A DNA stretch of 64,000 nt, from positions 248,001-312,000 of the forward strand of contig NZ_JBBWUA010000002.1 in the NCBI RefSeq assembly GCF_038181555.1. Reading direction: 5' to 3'. The stretch is from Desulfitobacterium sp038181555. GTDB lineage: Bacteria > Bacillota > Desulfitobacteriia > Desulfitobacteriales > Desulfitobacteriaceae. This document shows, piece by piece, positions 26,631 through 34,810 of this stretch (positions are counted from its first letter, which is position 1; each line of letters opens with the position of its first letter). The translations under genes were made by a program, and so were the position numbers. The notes under the pieces are model-generated. The model saw only the letters and a list, made by a program, of their open reading frames with translations, had not been told where the DNA came from and ran no database searches.

Positions 26631-28043
26631 TTAGAGTCTCCCTAAGAGAATAAAGTTCAGGATAAACAGGAGGGTTGAGACCCACAATACGGGACTAACA
26701 TCTTTTGCCTCACCTTTAACAATCTTAACAATGCAGTAAAAGATAAATCCTGTAGCAATACCGTAGGAAATACTGTAGCACAGAGCCATGAAAATACCGG
26801 CAAAGAAAACGGGAATAGCTTCACTTAAATCTCCCCATTTAATTTCTTTAAAGGAAGAAAGCATCATGATACCCACAATAATCAATGCGGGAGCCGTTGC
26901 CACTCCTGGAATAGCACTTAGCACTGGAGCTAAGAAAGCACTTATGGCAAAGAGGATGGCTACGACAACACTGGTCAATCCAGTGCGTCCACCAGCACCG
27001 ATACCTGCCGCACTCTCTACATAGGTGGTCGTGTTCGAAGTACCGAAGATGGCGCCCACGGAAGTCGCGATGGCGTCAGCAAAAAGAGCCTTGTCCATTT
27101 TGGAATTAAAGCCTTTACTGGTTTCAAGGGCTTTTTGGTCCGCTTCAGAGAAGATTCCCGAACTGCGACCCGTTCCTATAAATGTGCCAATAGTATCAAA
27201 CACGTCTGATAAGCTGAAGGCAAAAATGGTGACTAAGACGAGGGGAATCTTGGCAGGATCGCTAAAAAGTGAACCTAAGCCAGGGTTACCAAAAGCGGCC
27301 ATGAAAGTTTGCGGTAACTCCGCAAGTGCTTGACTAAAGCTGATGGAAGAACCCATGTGGGTAATTCCTAGGGGAATACCTGCTAGGGCAGTTACGACAA
27401 TTCCAATTAATATTGCACCTTTAACATTGCGAATAAGCAAGATAACGGTAAGGATAAGACCGAAGATAGCTAGAAGTACCGGAGCAGAATTCAAGGTCAC
27501 AAGCCCGGGAATGGCACGCGAACTAGCGATAACGGTTCCAGCCTCACCCAGTTGCACATAGGTTCCAGGATCAGAGGTAAAAGAAAGTAAGCCAGCGTTT
27601 TTAATTCCGATATAAGCAATAAAAATACCAATACCGCCGCCGATAGCGTTTTGTAAGCTTGGAGGAATAGCCGTAATAATCTTTTTCCGAATACTTGTTA
27701 CAGTGATTATAATATTAATAATACCGCATAAGAAAACCATCGCGAGAGCTTCTTGCCATGTAAAGCCGAGACCGAATACAACCGTAAATACAAAAAATGC
27801 ATTGAGACCCATACCAGGTGCCTGGGCATAAGGTACATTAGCGACCAGTCCCATAACCAGAGTTCCAATCACTGACGCGATAATCGTCGCCAGAAATACT
27901 GCACCCCAGGGCATACCCGCTTGTGAGAGCATTGTTGGATTAACCATAATGATGTAGGCCATTGCGAAAAAAGTAGTTAGTCCGGCAACGAACTCAGTAC
28001 GAACATTAGTGCCGTTTTCCCTTAGTTTGAAGAAGTTTTCCAC
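26631..28043 (-). CDS. NCS2-family purine permease (PbuG/AzgA type)
   Basis: Membrane transporter of 470 residues with about 12-14 helices. It has the AzgA/PbuG signatures NVRTEFVAGLTTFFAMAYI, QAPGMGLNAFFVF, LFDTIGT-type motif (SDVFDTIGTFIGTG), and ATSVGAIFGTSNTTTYVESAAG. This subgroup moves hypoxanthine, guanine or adenine with protons. The upstream region carries a two-box PurR operator (separate entry), which supports a purine rather than uracil or xanthine role. It is a single-gene unit bounded by terminators. Confidence 0.92.
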   Translation of the reverse strand: MENFFKLRENGTNVRTEFVAGLTTFFAMAYIIMVNPTMLSQAGMPWGAVFLATIIASVIGTLVMGLVANVPYAQAPGMGLNAFFVFTVVFGLGFTWQEALAMVFLCGIINIIITVTSIRKKIITAIPPSLQNAIGGGIGIFIAYIGIKNAGLLSFTSDPGTYVQLGEAGTVIASSRAIPGLVTLNSAPVLLAIFGLILTVILLIRNVKGAILIGIVVTALAGIPLGITHMGSSISFSQALAELPQTFMAAFGNPGLGSLFSDPAKIPLVLVTIFAFSLSDVFDTIGTFIGTGRSSGIFSEADQKALETSKGFNSKMDKALFADAIATSVGAIFGTSNTTTYVESAAGIGAGGRTGLTSVVVAILFAISAFLAPVLSAIPGVATAPALIIVGIMMLSSFKEIKWGDLSEAIPVFFAGIFMALCYSISYGIATGFIFYCIVKIVKGEAKDVSPVLWVSTLLFILNFILLGRL

Positions 28044-28122
28044 CCTGATTCCTCCTGTTTATTGTTATCTTTGCCGCTTTTCGTCTTCAACAGACATCAA
28101 GCTGCATTTATTTAATGAATTT

Positions 28123-28176
28123 ATTATACTTTATTTCCGAACGTTAGTCCATGCTTTCTGCGATTCGTTCGGAGAT
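28123..28176 (-). promoter_or_regulatory. Sigma-A promoter with paired PurBoxes (PurR operator)
   Basis: On the minus strand TGGACT (28151-28146) and TATAAT (28128-28123) are 17 bases apart. Two CCGAAC cores lie in inverted orientation at 28137-28142 (plus strand, ATTTCCGAACGTT) and 28167-28172 (minus strand, ATCTCCGAACGAAT). They match the PurBox AWWWCCGAACWWT with one and two mismatches and are about 17 bases apart, as in Bacillus PurR operators. One box overlaps the promoter spacer. No purine riboswitch was seen. Confidence 0.72.
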
Positions 28177-28232
28177 TTCTTTCCTTTTTTCTTTCTTCTT
28201 TTCTAATTGAACAGACACTATGAATGGAGGAC

Positions 28233-28277
28233 AAAAAAGGGAGTAGGCAAGCTCTTTGGATGCTACGCCGTACTCCC
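28233..28277 (-). terminator. Terminator of the lipoamide dehydrogenase gene
   Basis: GGGAGTA/TACTCCC stem with a long loop, followed on the minus strand by TTTTTT. It lies just after the lpdA stop codon. Confidence 0.75.
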
Positions 28278-28290
28278 TCAACTAGATCGT

Positions 28291-29676
28291 CTAGGCTAAA
28301 TGCAGTGGTTTCTCAAAGATTCCGTGTGCGGCCTCCATAATGGCTTCCGGCAACGTCGGATGGGCATGAATGGTTTGCGCTAGGTCTTCTGCAGATAGGC
28401 CTTTTTCCACGGCGAGAACACATTCTTGAATCAGGCTGCTTGCCTGAGGTCCCATGATACTAGCACCTAACACTACGCCCTCTTCATTGGCAAGAAGCTT
28501 TACCAAACCCATGACTTCTCCCAGTGCTAAGGCTTTTCCATTGGCACTGAAAGGAAACTTGCTGACCTTATAGGCTTTTCCAGAAGCCTTTAAGGCTTGT
28601 TCAGTTTCTCCAACCGCAGCGATTTCTGGATATGTAAAAATGGCACTGGGAATCGCCCGACCTTCCATCGTAACCTGTCTCCCGGCAATATGCTCAGCCG
28701 CTATCATACCTTGCATCGAAGCAACATGGGCGAGCATTGTCCCGCCGACAACATCCCCAATAGCATAGACCCTCGGGACGGAAGTTTGCATCTGTCCATT
28801 GATTTTGATGGCTCCCCGTTCAAGCTCAAGCCCTAAGGTCTCCGCATGAACTCCGCGCAGATTTGGCTTTCTCCCGGTGGCTAAAAGCACTTGCTGAGCC
28901 GGCAACTCCTTAAGTCCTTTAGCATCTTCAACACGGACAATTAAGCCCCCGTTTCTGGCGCTAATTTCTCTGACCGAGGTTTTCGTAAAAATCTGGATAC
29001 CACTTTTCTTAAGCAAGGGAGTTAAACGTTTAGGAATCTCCTCATCAATCATTGGGAGGAGGGTAGGGAGCATCTCTATGACGCTCACCTGGACCCCAAG
29101 CTCATGATAGATGGAGGCAAATTCTAAGCCGATGACTCCCCCACCGATGATGACCAAGCTGTCAGGCAGCGTCTTTTGTTCTAGAATTTCCTCGCTAGTG
29201 ACCACTCCCGGCAGCTCCACCCCCGGTATGGGTATACTTGCGGGAAGTGAGCCCGTAGCCAAAACAAGGTTATCGACCTGTATACGATCCGCGCCAGTTT
29301 CGGAATGGACTTCCAGATAACCGGCTTCTTTAACCTCACCCCAAGCTTTGACCACATTAATCTTCTTAGCTTTGATGAGCTGTTCGATTCCACCCACCAA
29401 GGTATTAACCACCTGATCTTTTCTTGCCATGATTCGCGAGAAATCAAAACCCGCACCCTGAATCGTGATACCAAATTCTTCTGCATGCTTTAGCTCCCGC
29501 CAAAGCTCAGCACTTTTAACCAGGGTCTTCGTAGGAATACAGCCTTTGTTCAAGCAGGTCCCGCCAAGACGTCCTTCCTCGATGAGAATCACAGATAAGC
29601 CAAGCTGGGCCGCACGTAAAGCGCAGACATATCCTCCAGGCCCTCCCCCTAAGATACCCACCTGATAACGTTCCAT
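28291..29676 (-). CDS. lpdA: Dihydrolipoyl dehydrogenase
   Basis: FAD flavoprotein that reoxidises dihydrolipoamide with NAD+. The N-terminal FAD site GILGGGPGGYVCAL, redox pair GGTCLNKGCIPTK (Cys near 42 and 47), NAD site VVIGGGVIGLEFASIY and C-terminal HAHPTLPEAIMEAA with the catalytic His-Glu are all present. The length is normal. No E1/E2 or glycine-cleavage genes are adjacent, so its partner complex is not known from this window. ATG 29676 is chosen because the earlier ATG at 29682 abuts the GGGGAG site. Confidence 0.94.
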   Translation of the reverse strand: MERYQVGILGGGPGGYVCALRAAQLGLSVILIEEGRLGGTCLNKGCIPTKTLVKSAELWRELKHAEEFGITIQGAGFDFSRIMARKDQVVNTLVGGIEQLIKAKKINVVKAWGEVKEAGYLEVHSETGADRIQVDNLVLATGSLPASIPIPGVELPGVVTSEEILEQKTLPDSLVIIGGGVIGLEFASIYHELGVQVSVIEMLPTLLPMIDEEIPKRLTPLLKKSGIQIFTKTSVREISARNGGLIVRVEDAKGLKELPAQQVLLATGRKPNLRGVHAETLGLELERGAIKINGQMQTSVPRVYAIGDVVGGTMLAHVASMQGMIAAEHIAGRQVTMEGRAIPSAIFTYPEIAAVGETEQALKASGKAYKVSKFPFSANGKALALGEVMGLVKLLANEEGVVLGASIMGPQASSLIQECVLAVEKGLSAEDLAQTIHAHPTLPEAIMEAAHGIFEKPLHLA

Positions 29677-29765
29677 CGCCATCTCTCCCCTCGCTTTATT
29701 AATCCACTCAGTTATTATTCGTAATTGAATGCCATGAAGGCATTACCTTCGCAACATTTGATAGT

Positions 29766-29803
29766 GAAAAAAGCCTATTTTGTGGGTACTCACAAATAGG
29801 CTT
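29766..29803 (-). terminator. Terminator of the DUF1858 gene
   Basis: AAGCCTATTT...AAATAGGCTT hairpin with a TTTTTT run on the minus strand, directly downstream of the DUF1858 gene. Confidence 0.85.
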
Positions 29804-29841
29804 CCCTTATTATTCAAAATCAATAGCTTTAATCGAAACCG

Positions 29842-30039
29842 CTAATTGGCTGCAATGACTTTATTCAAATGTTCCACTAGTTCATCTGGTTTCTTACCAT
29901 GAGTAAGCGCTGCACCTTCGATGCTTTCCATCGCGGATGATGGGCAACCCAAACAGTGCATACCTAATTCAAGAAAGGTTTGAACCGTCTGAGGATAGGT
30001 ACGTAAGACTTGCCCCACAGTCATATCCTTGGTAATCAA
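29842..30039 (-). CDS. DUF1858 redox-disulfide domain protein
   Basis: A 65-residue single-domain protein with the DUF1858 pattern: TKDMTVGQVLRTYPQTVQTFLELGMHCLGCPSS with a C-x2-C pair. Such domains occur alone or beside hybrid-cluster and sulfur-redox proteins and are thought to act in anaerobic thiol redox chemistry; their exact role is unknown. The TTG start follows AGGAGG eight bases upstream. It sits alone between its terminator and the GH2-like gene, upstream of lpdA. Confidence 0.85.
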   Translation of the reverse strand: MITKDMTVGQVLRTYPQTVQTFLELGMHCLGCPSSAMESIEGAALTHGKKPDELVEHLNKVIAAN

Positions 30040-30123
30040 TGTAATGGCCTCCTATCATCTCTCAATTCTCACTAAATCACTCGGATTTATTATAAAGTAT
30101 TTTGATATGAAGTTCAACTCTTT

Positions 30124-32244
30124 CTACTTAAACAGAATTACCTTAAGCCAGTCGGATTGTTGGACTAAATGTAGGCCGTAGAGAAGATCTTCCCAGCGAA
30201 AAGCTGCTACGACACCGAGAATCACAAGAATAATTCCCGGAACCCAAAGCAAGTCTACATAACGACCTCCTACACGATGAGTGTCCCGAATTTTAAAGGG
30301 GAGAAAGAGAATATGAAAAGCTGCATAAGCTAATATAGGTACGGAGCGTGGAACTCCCCACCCTTGCAATACCCACAAGACTCCCACAATCCAGTTCCAG
30401 AAATATCTTCTTTCCAGCCACGCCGCAAGCCCCATGACATCAGGTGTGCCTGGCATTCTTGGTGCCACAACTCCAATTTGAAGCAATCTAAACAGCGCAA
30501 ATAAGCTACCCATCATCACCCAAGTTAGCCATGGTGATTGCAGCTGTATCCCCTCCCAAATCGGCCATTGGTTGGGAATCCAGTGTGCCCATGGTACCTG
30601 GGTATTAAAAACCAGAGCTGTGAGCAAACCCGCGATGGTCATCTCTCTTGTCAACATGGCTAAGCACTGCCAAAACCAAGCCATCCGCAAAGCCCTTTTG
30701 GGCTTTCTATTTTGCAGCTCCTTGTATCGCCAAGTCACCGCCACCAAATTTGACCAAGCTACTATGATGAGCAGGGCAGTCCACACCCAACTTACCCATT
30801 GTTCTTCGGGCCATAAAAGCTCCGAAGTTGTTCGGGTAGCTTGTGGCTGTTCAACCTCTCCCCAAGTACCTTGAATGGATGCCTGGTCGGTTAAATTAAA
30901 ATTAAACACCGGTATCGGTTCTACGATAGTCCGAACTGCTTGTTCGTGGATTTTTAACGCAGCTTGAGAATTATATTCCAACCCCATCCCAGAGGTATAG
31001 GCCCAAACTGAGGGATGGAGGCTACTTACACGAACCCAATCTTCCCATATCCGAGGTTCTGGGAGACGCTGAGCAGGAATCATCAAGCTATTAGGCAATT
31101 CTGTCCATACTCCGATCCCCACTCGGTCGGCCTCTAGTAACCAATATTCATCGGGTAAATCACCTAGAAAATAGATGAGATTATAGCCTTGGGCTTTGCA
31201 TTCCTTGAGCCAATCCGCAACCTCGCCACGATTTCTTAATTCATACCCCATGGTCGGAGAGAGTGCCAATCCTCTGATTGCACGCTGTTGACCATTCAAG
31301 GAGAAATTGCCATCCTGATAGCCTAAGGATTTAAGCCCGACTGCAAAGGCGATATCATCACGATCTCCACGGGTATTACTTACGGTTAAATAAACCTGGT
31401 ACAGAAAGGGATCTTCAGGGCTCCATAGATGACCGTTGGGAACCTGAAAAGTGACGCTCACCGGTTGTACCGGACTCTCATCGGCTTGAACTTGGGTTGT
31501 AATTTGAGCTACCTCAGCCGAACCGTCAGAAAATACCCCTTGAACAGTCCATGGGCCATATTCGGAGAATCCATGATGACTAAGCTGAAAATCCACTCGA
31601 ACAAGAGCGGTCTCCCCCTCCCAATCAATATAAAGCCGAGGACTCTCAATACTTGTCTCCATTACCGCTTGTAAAGAAACTGCTCCCGTTATCCTACCTT
31701 TGGCCGGATATGGCGATCCTAAAAAAGTGTTTTTTTGAGATGAAGGAGCTGCAATCTCCAGTAGAAGAAGGTTTTCTTGACCATGTCGCAGAGCCGAAAC
31801 AGGCACCTGTATTCGGCTGCTCCCCCCCTCGCTTTCCACATACCCAATCCGGTTGCCACTCTCCATTCCGTTGAGATAAACTGCACCCTCCCCGTACACT
31901 CCATTGATTTGGAGCATGAGGTTCCGAGCGTTCCATTCCGCAGGTACGGTAAAGGCTTTTGTTGCAACATGGAAATCTAAGTTCGAAGGGAGAAAACCGT
32001 ACTCTCCACCCGTTAACGGTGAGTTATTCTCTTTTCCCTCAAGATCCGTTTCCGTAATCCATGCTTGTCTCAAAGAAGGATATATCTTCCACTGCCCACC
32101 CAAATCCATTTCCCAGCGATTTACACTGGTTAAAGATGAGGCAGATTTTAGTAAAACTCCAGGAGCCGAATGCCAATTCCAGAGGAGCAGCCCTAAAGTT
32201 ATGGCAAGGGTAAGTATTAATATGTAAAGACGTTTATTAAACAT
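30124..32244 (-). CDS. Membrane-bound glycoside hydrolase family 2-like protein, probably non-catalytic
   Basis: A 706-residue protein: an N-terminal anchor helix (about 5-23), a GH2 sugar-binding jelly roll (FLPSNLDFHVATKAF, ARNLMLQINGVYGEGAVYLNG), an immunoglobulin-like domain (about 215-310) and a shortened TIM-barrel-like part (about 315-445). Five or six membrane helices follow (about 480-700). In GH2 enzymes the acid/base Glu sits in a SLGNE-type motif after HPSV; here the segment reads HPSVWAYTSGMGLEYN, so the Asn-Glu pair is not in place, and the barrel is short. This suggests a carbohydrate-binding or sensing role. The architecture is unusual; neighbours give no clue. Confidence 0.65.
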   Translation of the reverse strand: MFNKRLYILILTLAITLGLLLWNWHSAPGVLLKSASSLTSVNRWEMDLGGQWKIYPSLRQAWITETDLEGKENNSPLTGGEYGFLPSNLDFHVATKAFTVPAEWNARNLMLQINGVYGEGAVYLNGMESGNRIGYVESEGGSSRIQVPVSALRHGQENLLLLEIAAPSSQKNTFLGSPYPAKGRITGAVSLQAVMETSIESPRLYIDWEGETALVRVDFQLSHHGFSEYGPWTVQGVFSDGSAEVAQITTQVQADESPVQPVSVTFQVPNGHLWSPEDPFLYQVYLTVSNTRGDRDDIAFAVGLKSLGYQDGNFSLNGQQRAIRGLALSPTMGYELRNRGEVADWLKECKAQGYNLIYFLGDLPDEYWLLEADRVGIGVWTELPNSLMIPAQRLPEPRIWEDWVRVSSLHPSVWAYTSGMGLEYNSQAALKIHEQAVRTIVEPIPVFNFNLTDQASIQGTWGEVEQPQATRTTSELLWPEEQWVSWVWTALLIIVAWSNLVAVTWRYKELQNRKPKRALRMAWFWQCLAMLTREMTIAGLLTALVFNTQVPWAHWIPNQWPIWEGIQLQSPWLTWVMMGSLFALFRLLQIGVVAPRMPGTPDVMGLAAWLERRYFWNWIVGVLWVLQGWGVPRSVPILAYAAFHILFLPFKIRDTHRVGGRYVDLLWVPGIILVILGVVAAFRWEDLLYGLHLVQQSDWLKVILFK

Positions 32245-32339
32245 ATGGACAAATGCCTTTCTTAATCAACCTGTTAGAAAACAAAAGATTGTTCGTCCGT
32301 TATAATTTCTAGAGAAGCTCTCAAATTCCTTTAATAAAG

Positions 32340-32360
32340 AAAAGCCTGATCTAGGATCAG
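32340..32360 (-). terminator. Terminator of perR
   Basis: CTGATC/GATCAG hairpin with short loop, then TTTTCTTTATT on the minus strand, just downstream of perR. Confidence 0.65.
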
Positions 32361-32382
32361 ACTTATAAAACAGCTTTACATT

Positions 32383-32817
32383 TTAATTCATTTTCTTCAG
32401 ATCAGGCGATGCACAATTGGGACAAACCCCATAAAACTCCAGGCGGTGTCCATGGACTTGAAAGCCTGTCTTCACTTCAACTTCGTTCTCCAACTCCAGT
32501 AATGGACGATGCAAATCTACAATTCTCCCACACTCTGTGCAGGCAACATGATAGTGGTTCTTTGCATTCCCATCAAAATGGCTTGACATATCCCCATAAG
32601 AAAGTTCTAAGATGTATCCATGTTCCTTCAACATATTCAAGGTGTTATAGATTGTCCCTAAACTTACCCCAGGAAATTTTGCCTTGACATGATGATAGAT
32701 TTCCTCAGCAGTTGGATGAGTATCGGTACCTAACAGAAATTCTAAGATAGCCTGACGTTGAGGCGTAAAACGCACCCCTTTATCCTTGAGGTGCTTAAGA
32801 ATTTCTATTGCAGTCAT
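32383..32817 (-). CDS. perR: Fur-family peroxide regulator PerR
   Basis: Metal-dependent repressor of 144 residues. The winged helix (GVRFTPQRQAILEFL, HPTAEEIYHHVK, GTIYNTLNMLKEHG) precedes the dimerisation domain. The regulatory metal-site pattern SHFDGN...NHYHVACTECG and two structural zinc pairs (CTEC and CPNC) are present. The YGDMSSHFDG region and NHYHVACTECGRIVDL fit PerR better than Fur or Zur, but the distinction rests on few residues. A PerR-box-like sequence lies in its own leader, suggesting autoregulation. Confidence 0.86.
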   Translation of the reverse strand: MTAIEILKHLKDKGVRFTPQRQAILEFLLGTDTHPTAEEIYHHVKAKFPGVSLGTIYNTLNMLKEHGYILELSYGDMSSHFDGNAKNHYHVACTECGRIVDLHRPLLELENEVEVKTGFQVHGHRLEFYGVCPNCASPDLKKMN

Positions 32818-32836
32818 GACCTCATCTCCTTAGTCT

Positions 32837-32885
32837 TTAAAATTATTATTACTTTTAGTTTAATTAAATATATGTCAACTGTCAA
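32837..32885 (-). promoter_or_regulatory. perR promoter with PerR-box-like palindrome
   Basis: On the minus strand TTGACA (32885-32880), a 17-base spacer and TAAACT (32862-32857) form a sigma-A-like promoter. Just downstream, 32851-32837 reads TAATAATAATTTTAA, matching 12 of 14 defined bases of the PerR box TTATAATNATTATAA. The region is very AT-rich, so a chance match is possible. Confidence 0.5.
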
Positions 32886-32909
32886 TAGAAATGTTTTCAA
32901 CTTAAAAAA

Positions 32910-32933
32910 GGAGAGTCTTTTAACCGACTCTCC
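32910..32933. terminator. Bidirectional terminator between ferredoxin and perR
   Basis: GGAGAGTC/GACTCTCC stem with eight-base loop, flanked by T runs on both strands. It ends the ferredoxin transcript ahead of the perR promoter. Confidence 0.88.
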
Positions 32934-32949
32934 TTTTTTAGTACACAAT

Positions 32950-33120
32950 TTAAGCTGGATTTGGTGAGCCAGTTGGGCAAACCTCAGCACAAGATCCACA
33001 ATCAGTGCAAGCGTCAGCATCAATGACGTATGAGTCATCTCCAGCGCTAATAGCTCCTGCTGGGCATTCAGCTTCACAAGCTCCGCAGCTTATGCACTCA
33101 GAATTAATAAAATATGCCAT
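32950..33120 (-). CDS. Small 2[4Fe-4S] ferredoxin
   Basis: A 56-residue clostridial-type electron carrier. Two C-x2-C-x2-C-x3-C motifs are present: CISCGACEAECP and CTDCGSCAEVCP. It shuttles low-potential electrons for pyruvate:ferredoxin oxidoreductase, hydrogenases or similar enzymes. The frame extends ten codons upstream, but the ATG at 33120 has GGGG nine bases upstream and gives the canonical MAYFINSECISCG start. It is monocistronic and is followed by a strong terminator. Confidence 0.96.
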   Translation of the reverse strand: MAYFINSECISCGACEAECPAGAISAGDDSYVIDADACTDCGSCAEVCPTGSPNPA

Positions 33121-33230
33121 TGCATACAACCCCTTTCTCTCCATTCTCAAGTGTCACTATATCATAGGAAAAGAAAGTATGGCAATATGCAATTCAATAT
33201 TTTGTCCAAAATACTAAGTGTTATGCAAAA

Positions 33231-33386
33231 TTAGATATCCCGGTCAGGTCGATAAGGTACTTGATAAAGTCTCCGCATACAATGAGAACAATAAGGTAGC
33301 ATTCGATTGCTTACATGATTTCTCCGAAAAAGGACTTTTTCTAAATCTTCATGTTCAAATCCGCAAGAACGACATTTTTCTAACAC
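33231..33386 (-). CDS. Small CxxC-CxxC protein (51 residues)
   Basis: This is a short unlisted gene: GTG at 33386 is preceded by AGGAGG eight bases away. The product begins MLEKCRSCGFEHEDLEKVL and has two cysteine pairs, CRSC and CSHC, with 27 residues between them. It ends RPDRDI before TAA. It looks like a zinc-ribbon or rubredoxin-like knuckle. I do not recognise a family. It is on the same strand as, and downstream of, the VWA gene, 73 bases after that gene's stop, so the two may share a transcript. Confidence 0.6.
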   Translation of the reverse strand: MLEKCRSCGFEHEDLEKVLFRRNHVSNRMLPYCSHCMRRLYQVPYRPDRDI

Positions 33387-33459
33387 CTGATTAACCTCCT
33401 AGATTGTGAGCTTATGAACGATGTATTTATACCTCTAGTATGTCTCACAACGTTGGAGT

Positions 33460-34797
33460 TTAAACAAAACCCGGTGATTTCTTTAGAATATCCTGCAAAT
33501 GCTCCAAGGTATTGCATTCAAACATCTGACAATAGGGTCGGAAAAGATCAATGGATTTGACATCCTTCCAGCGTTTCTCGGGCAGAGTATTAAGCCAAAT
33601 AATCTCCCGTACCTTCCTGCGCGTCTTTTTAAGATAGACTGCTGCCTTCTCGCCCTCCAAAGTTTGGGCATCGCTAAGGATAAAAAGAACAGTACGACGA
33701 GAAAGAGAATGCCCATGCTGTTCGTGGAGTTCCTCTAGCGACACAGCTAAATTCGTACCACCGCCAAATTCTTCGACTAAACCTGTTAAGGATGTATTCA
33801 CCATTCCCTGAAAGGACTGAATCCCCCCCCGTATTCTTGGCGTGATATCTGCTAAATGACTAGCGAAGACATAGGTCTCAATCCCAGCAACTAAGCTAGT
33901 TAAACCATAAATGAATTGCAAAATAAACTCTGTATATTTTACCATAGACCCGGATAAGTCACAGATGAGAACAAACTTAGGCTTGCCTTTACGCTTTTTG
34001 CGATAGCTCTGTTTTATTAAGACGCCTCCGTAGCGAAGGTTTTCTCGGACTGTTCGGCGCATATCCAAGCTTCCTCTTTTGCCTTGCCTAAGTCTCCGTG
34101 AGACCTGTGAAGCCAATCTTCGGGACAATCTTCGGATTAGTTTGCTCACTTCCGGCCACTCTTCGGGAGGTATATCTTTTAAATCTTTAGTTAGGTAGTG
34201 CATTTCCTTCTGACGCACAGCTCGCTCAACTTCGCTCAATAGGCCTTCTTGGCCCGGCGGTGCGATCAGAAAATCTTCTCCTAATTTTCTTTTCCAATAT
34301 TCCAAGGAGCCGTGAAACATTTTCTCAACCACGGGCTGGAAGGAATGATCCACGGGAATTCCATTTCTAACCCCTTCCTCTGAACGCTCAAGAAACTTCT
34401 TCAGCCGCTCTTTTTCATTTTCAGGAAGACTCATATAAGTTGCCCGCTGTTCATCTGTAAGCTCTAATTCCTCGCCTTGAAAGCGCAACTCTTTTCGGGT
34501 TTCTGCCATCCCCTTCTCCCAGCTTTCCGCCTTTTCCTGTGCCTCTTTCTGCCAATTGGATTGGGCTTCCGGTGTAGCGAAGAACACGCGAAAGACTTCT
34601 TGGAACCAGGGTAGTTGATTCACGGATTTCACTAAGGTGCTTTGTAGAACCCCCTCAACCTGCGATTTATCTGCCATCCCAATCAACGTTAAGCCTTGCA
34701 AGGCATCTTGAACCTCTGTAAGGCTGACAGAGATGCCTCCTTCACGAAGGAGACGAATAAATTCTAAAAGATGCCGGTCCAACTCGCTTCGTTCCAC
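33460..34797 (-). CDS. VWA-domain protein (CoxE-like)
   Basis: A 445-residue protein with a helical N-terminal region rich in charged residues (about 1-250) and a C-terminal von Willebrand A domain (about 270-440). The MIDAS motif FVLICDLSGSM (DxSxS) and supporting Thr and Asp (GGGTNLA, FILSDAQT) are intact. CoxE/VWA proteins work with MoxR AAA+ ATPases to mature or insert metal cofactors in enzymes such as CO dehydrogenase or other oxidoreductases. The MoxR partner lies 13 bases upstream. No client enzyme is encoded nearby. The start is GTG after GGGGGGA. Confidence 0.85.
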   Translation of the reverse strand: MERSELDRHLLEFIRLLREGGISVSLTEVQDALQGLTLIGMADKSQVEGVLQSTLVKSVNQLPWFQEVFRVFFATPEAQSNWQKEAQEKAESWEKGMAETRKELRFQGEELELTDEQRATYMSLPENEKERLKKFLERSEEGVRNGIPVDHSFQPVVEKMFHGSLEYWKRKLGEDFLIAPPGQEGLLSEVERAVRQKEMHYLTKDLKDIPPEEWPEVSKLIRRLSRRLASQVSRRLRQGKRGSLDMRRTVRENLRYGGVLIKQSYRKKRKGKPKFVLICDLSGSMVKYTEFILQFIYGLTSLVAGIETYVFASHLADITPRIRGGIQSFQGMVNTSLTGLVEEFGGGTNLAVSLEELHEQHGHSLSRRTVLFILSDAQTLEGEKAAVYLKKTRRKVREIIWLNTLPEKRWKDVKSIDLFRPYCQMFECNTLEHLQDILKKSPGFV

Positions 34798-34810
34798 TCA
34801 GGGTCCCCCC

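Noticed and set aside
28044..28232. Purine riboswitch upstream of the NCS2 permease
   Set aside because: No aptamer core or conserved loop words were found; the conspicuous inverted repeat is better explained as two PurBoxes.
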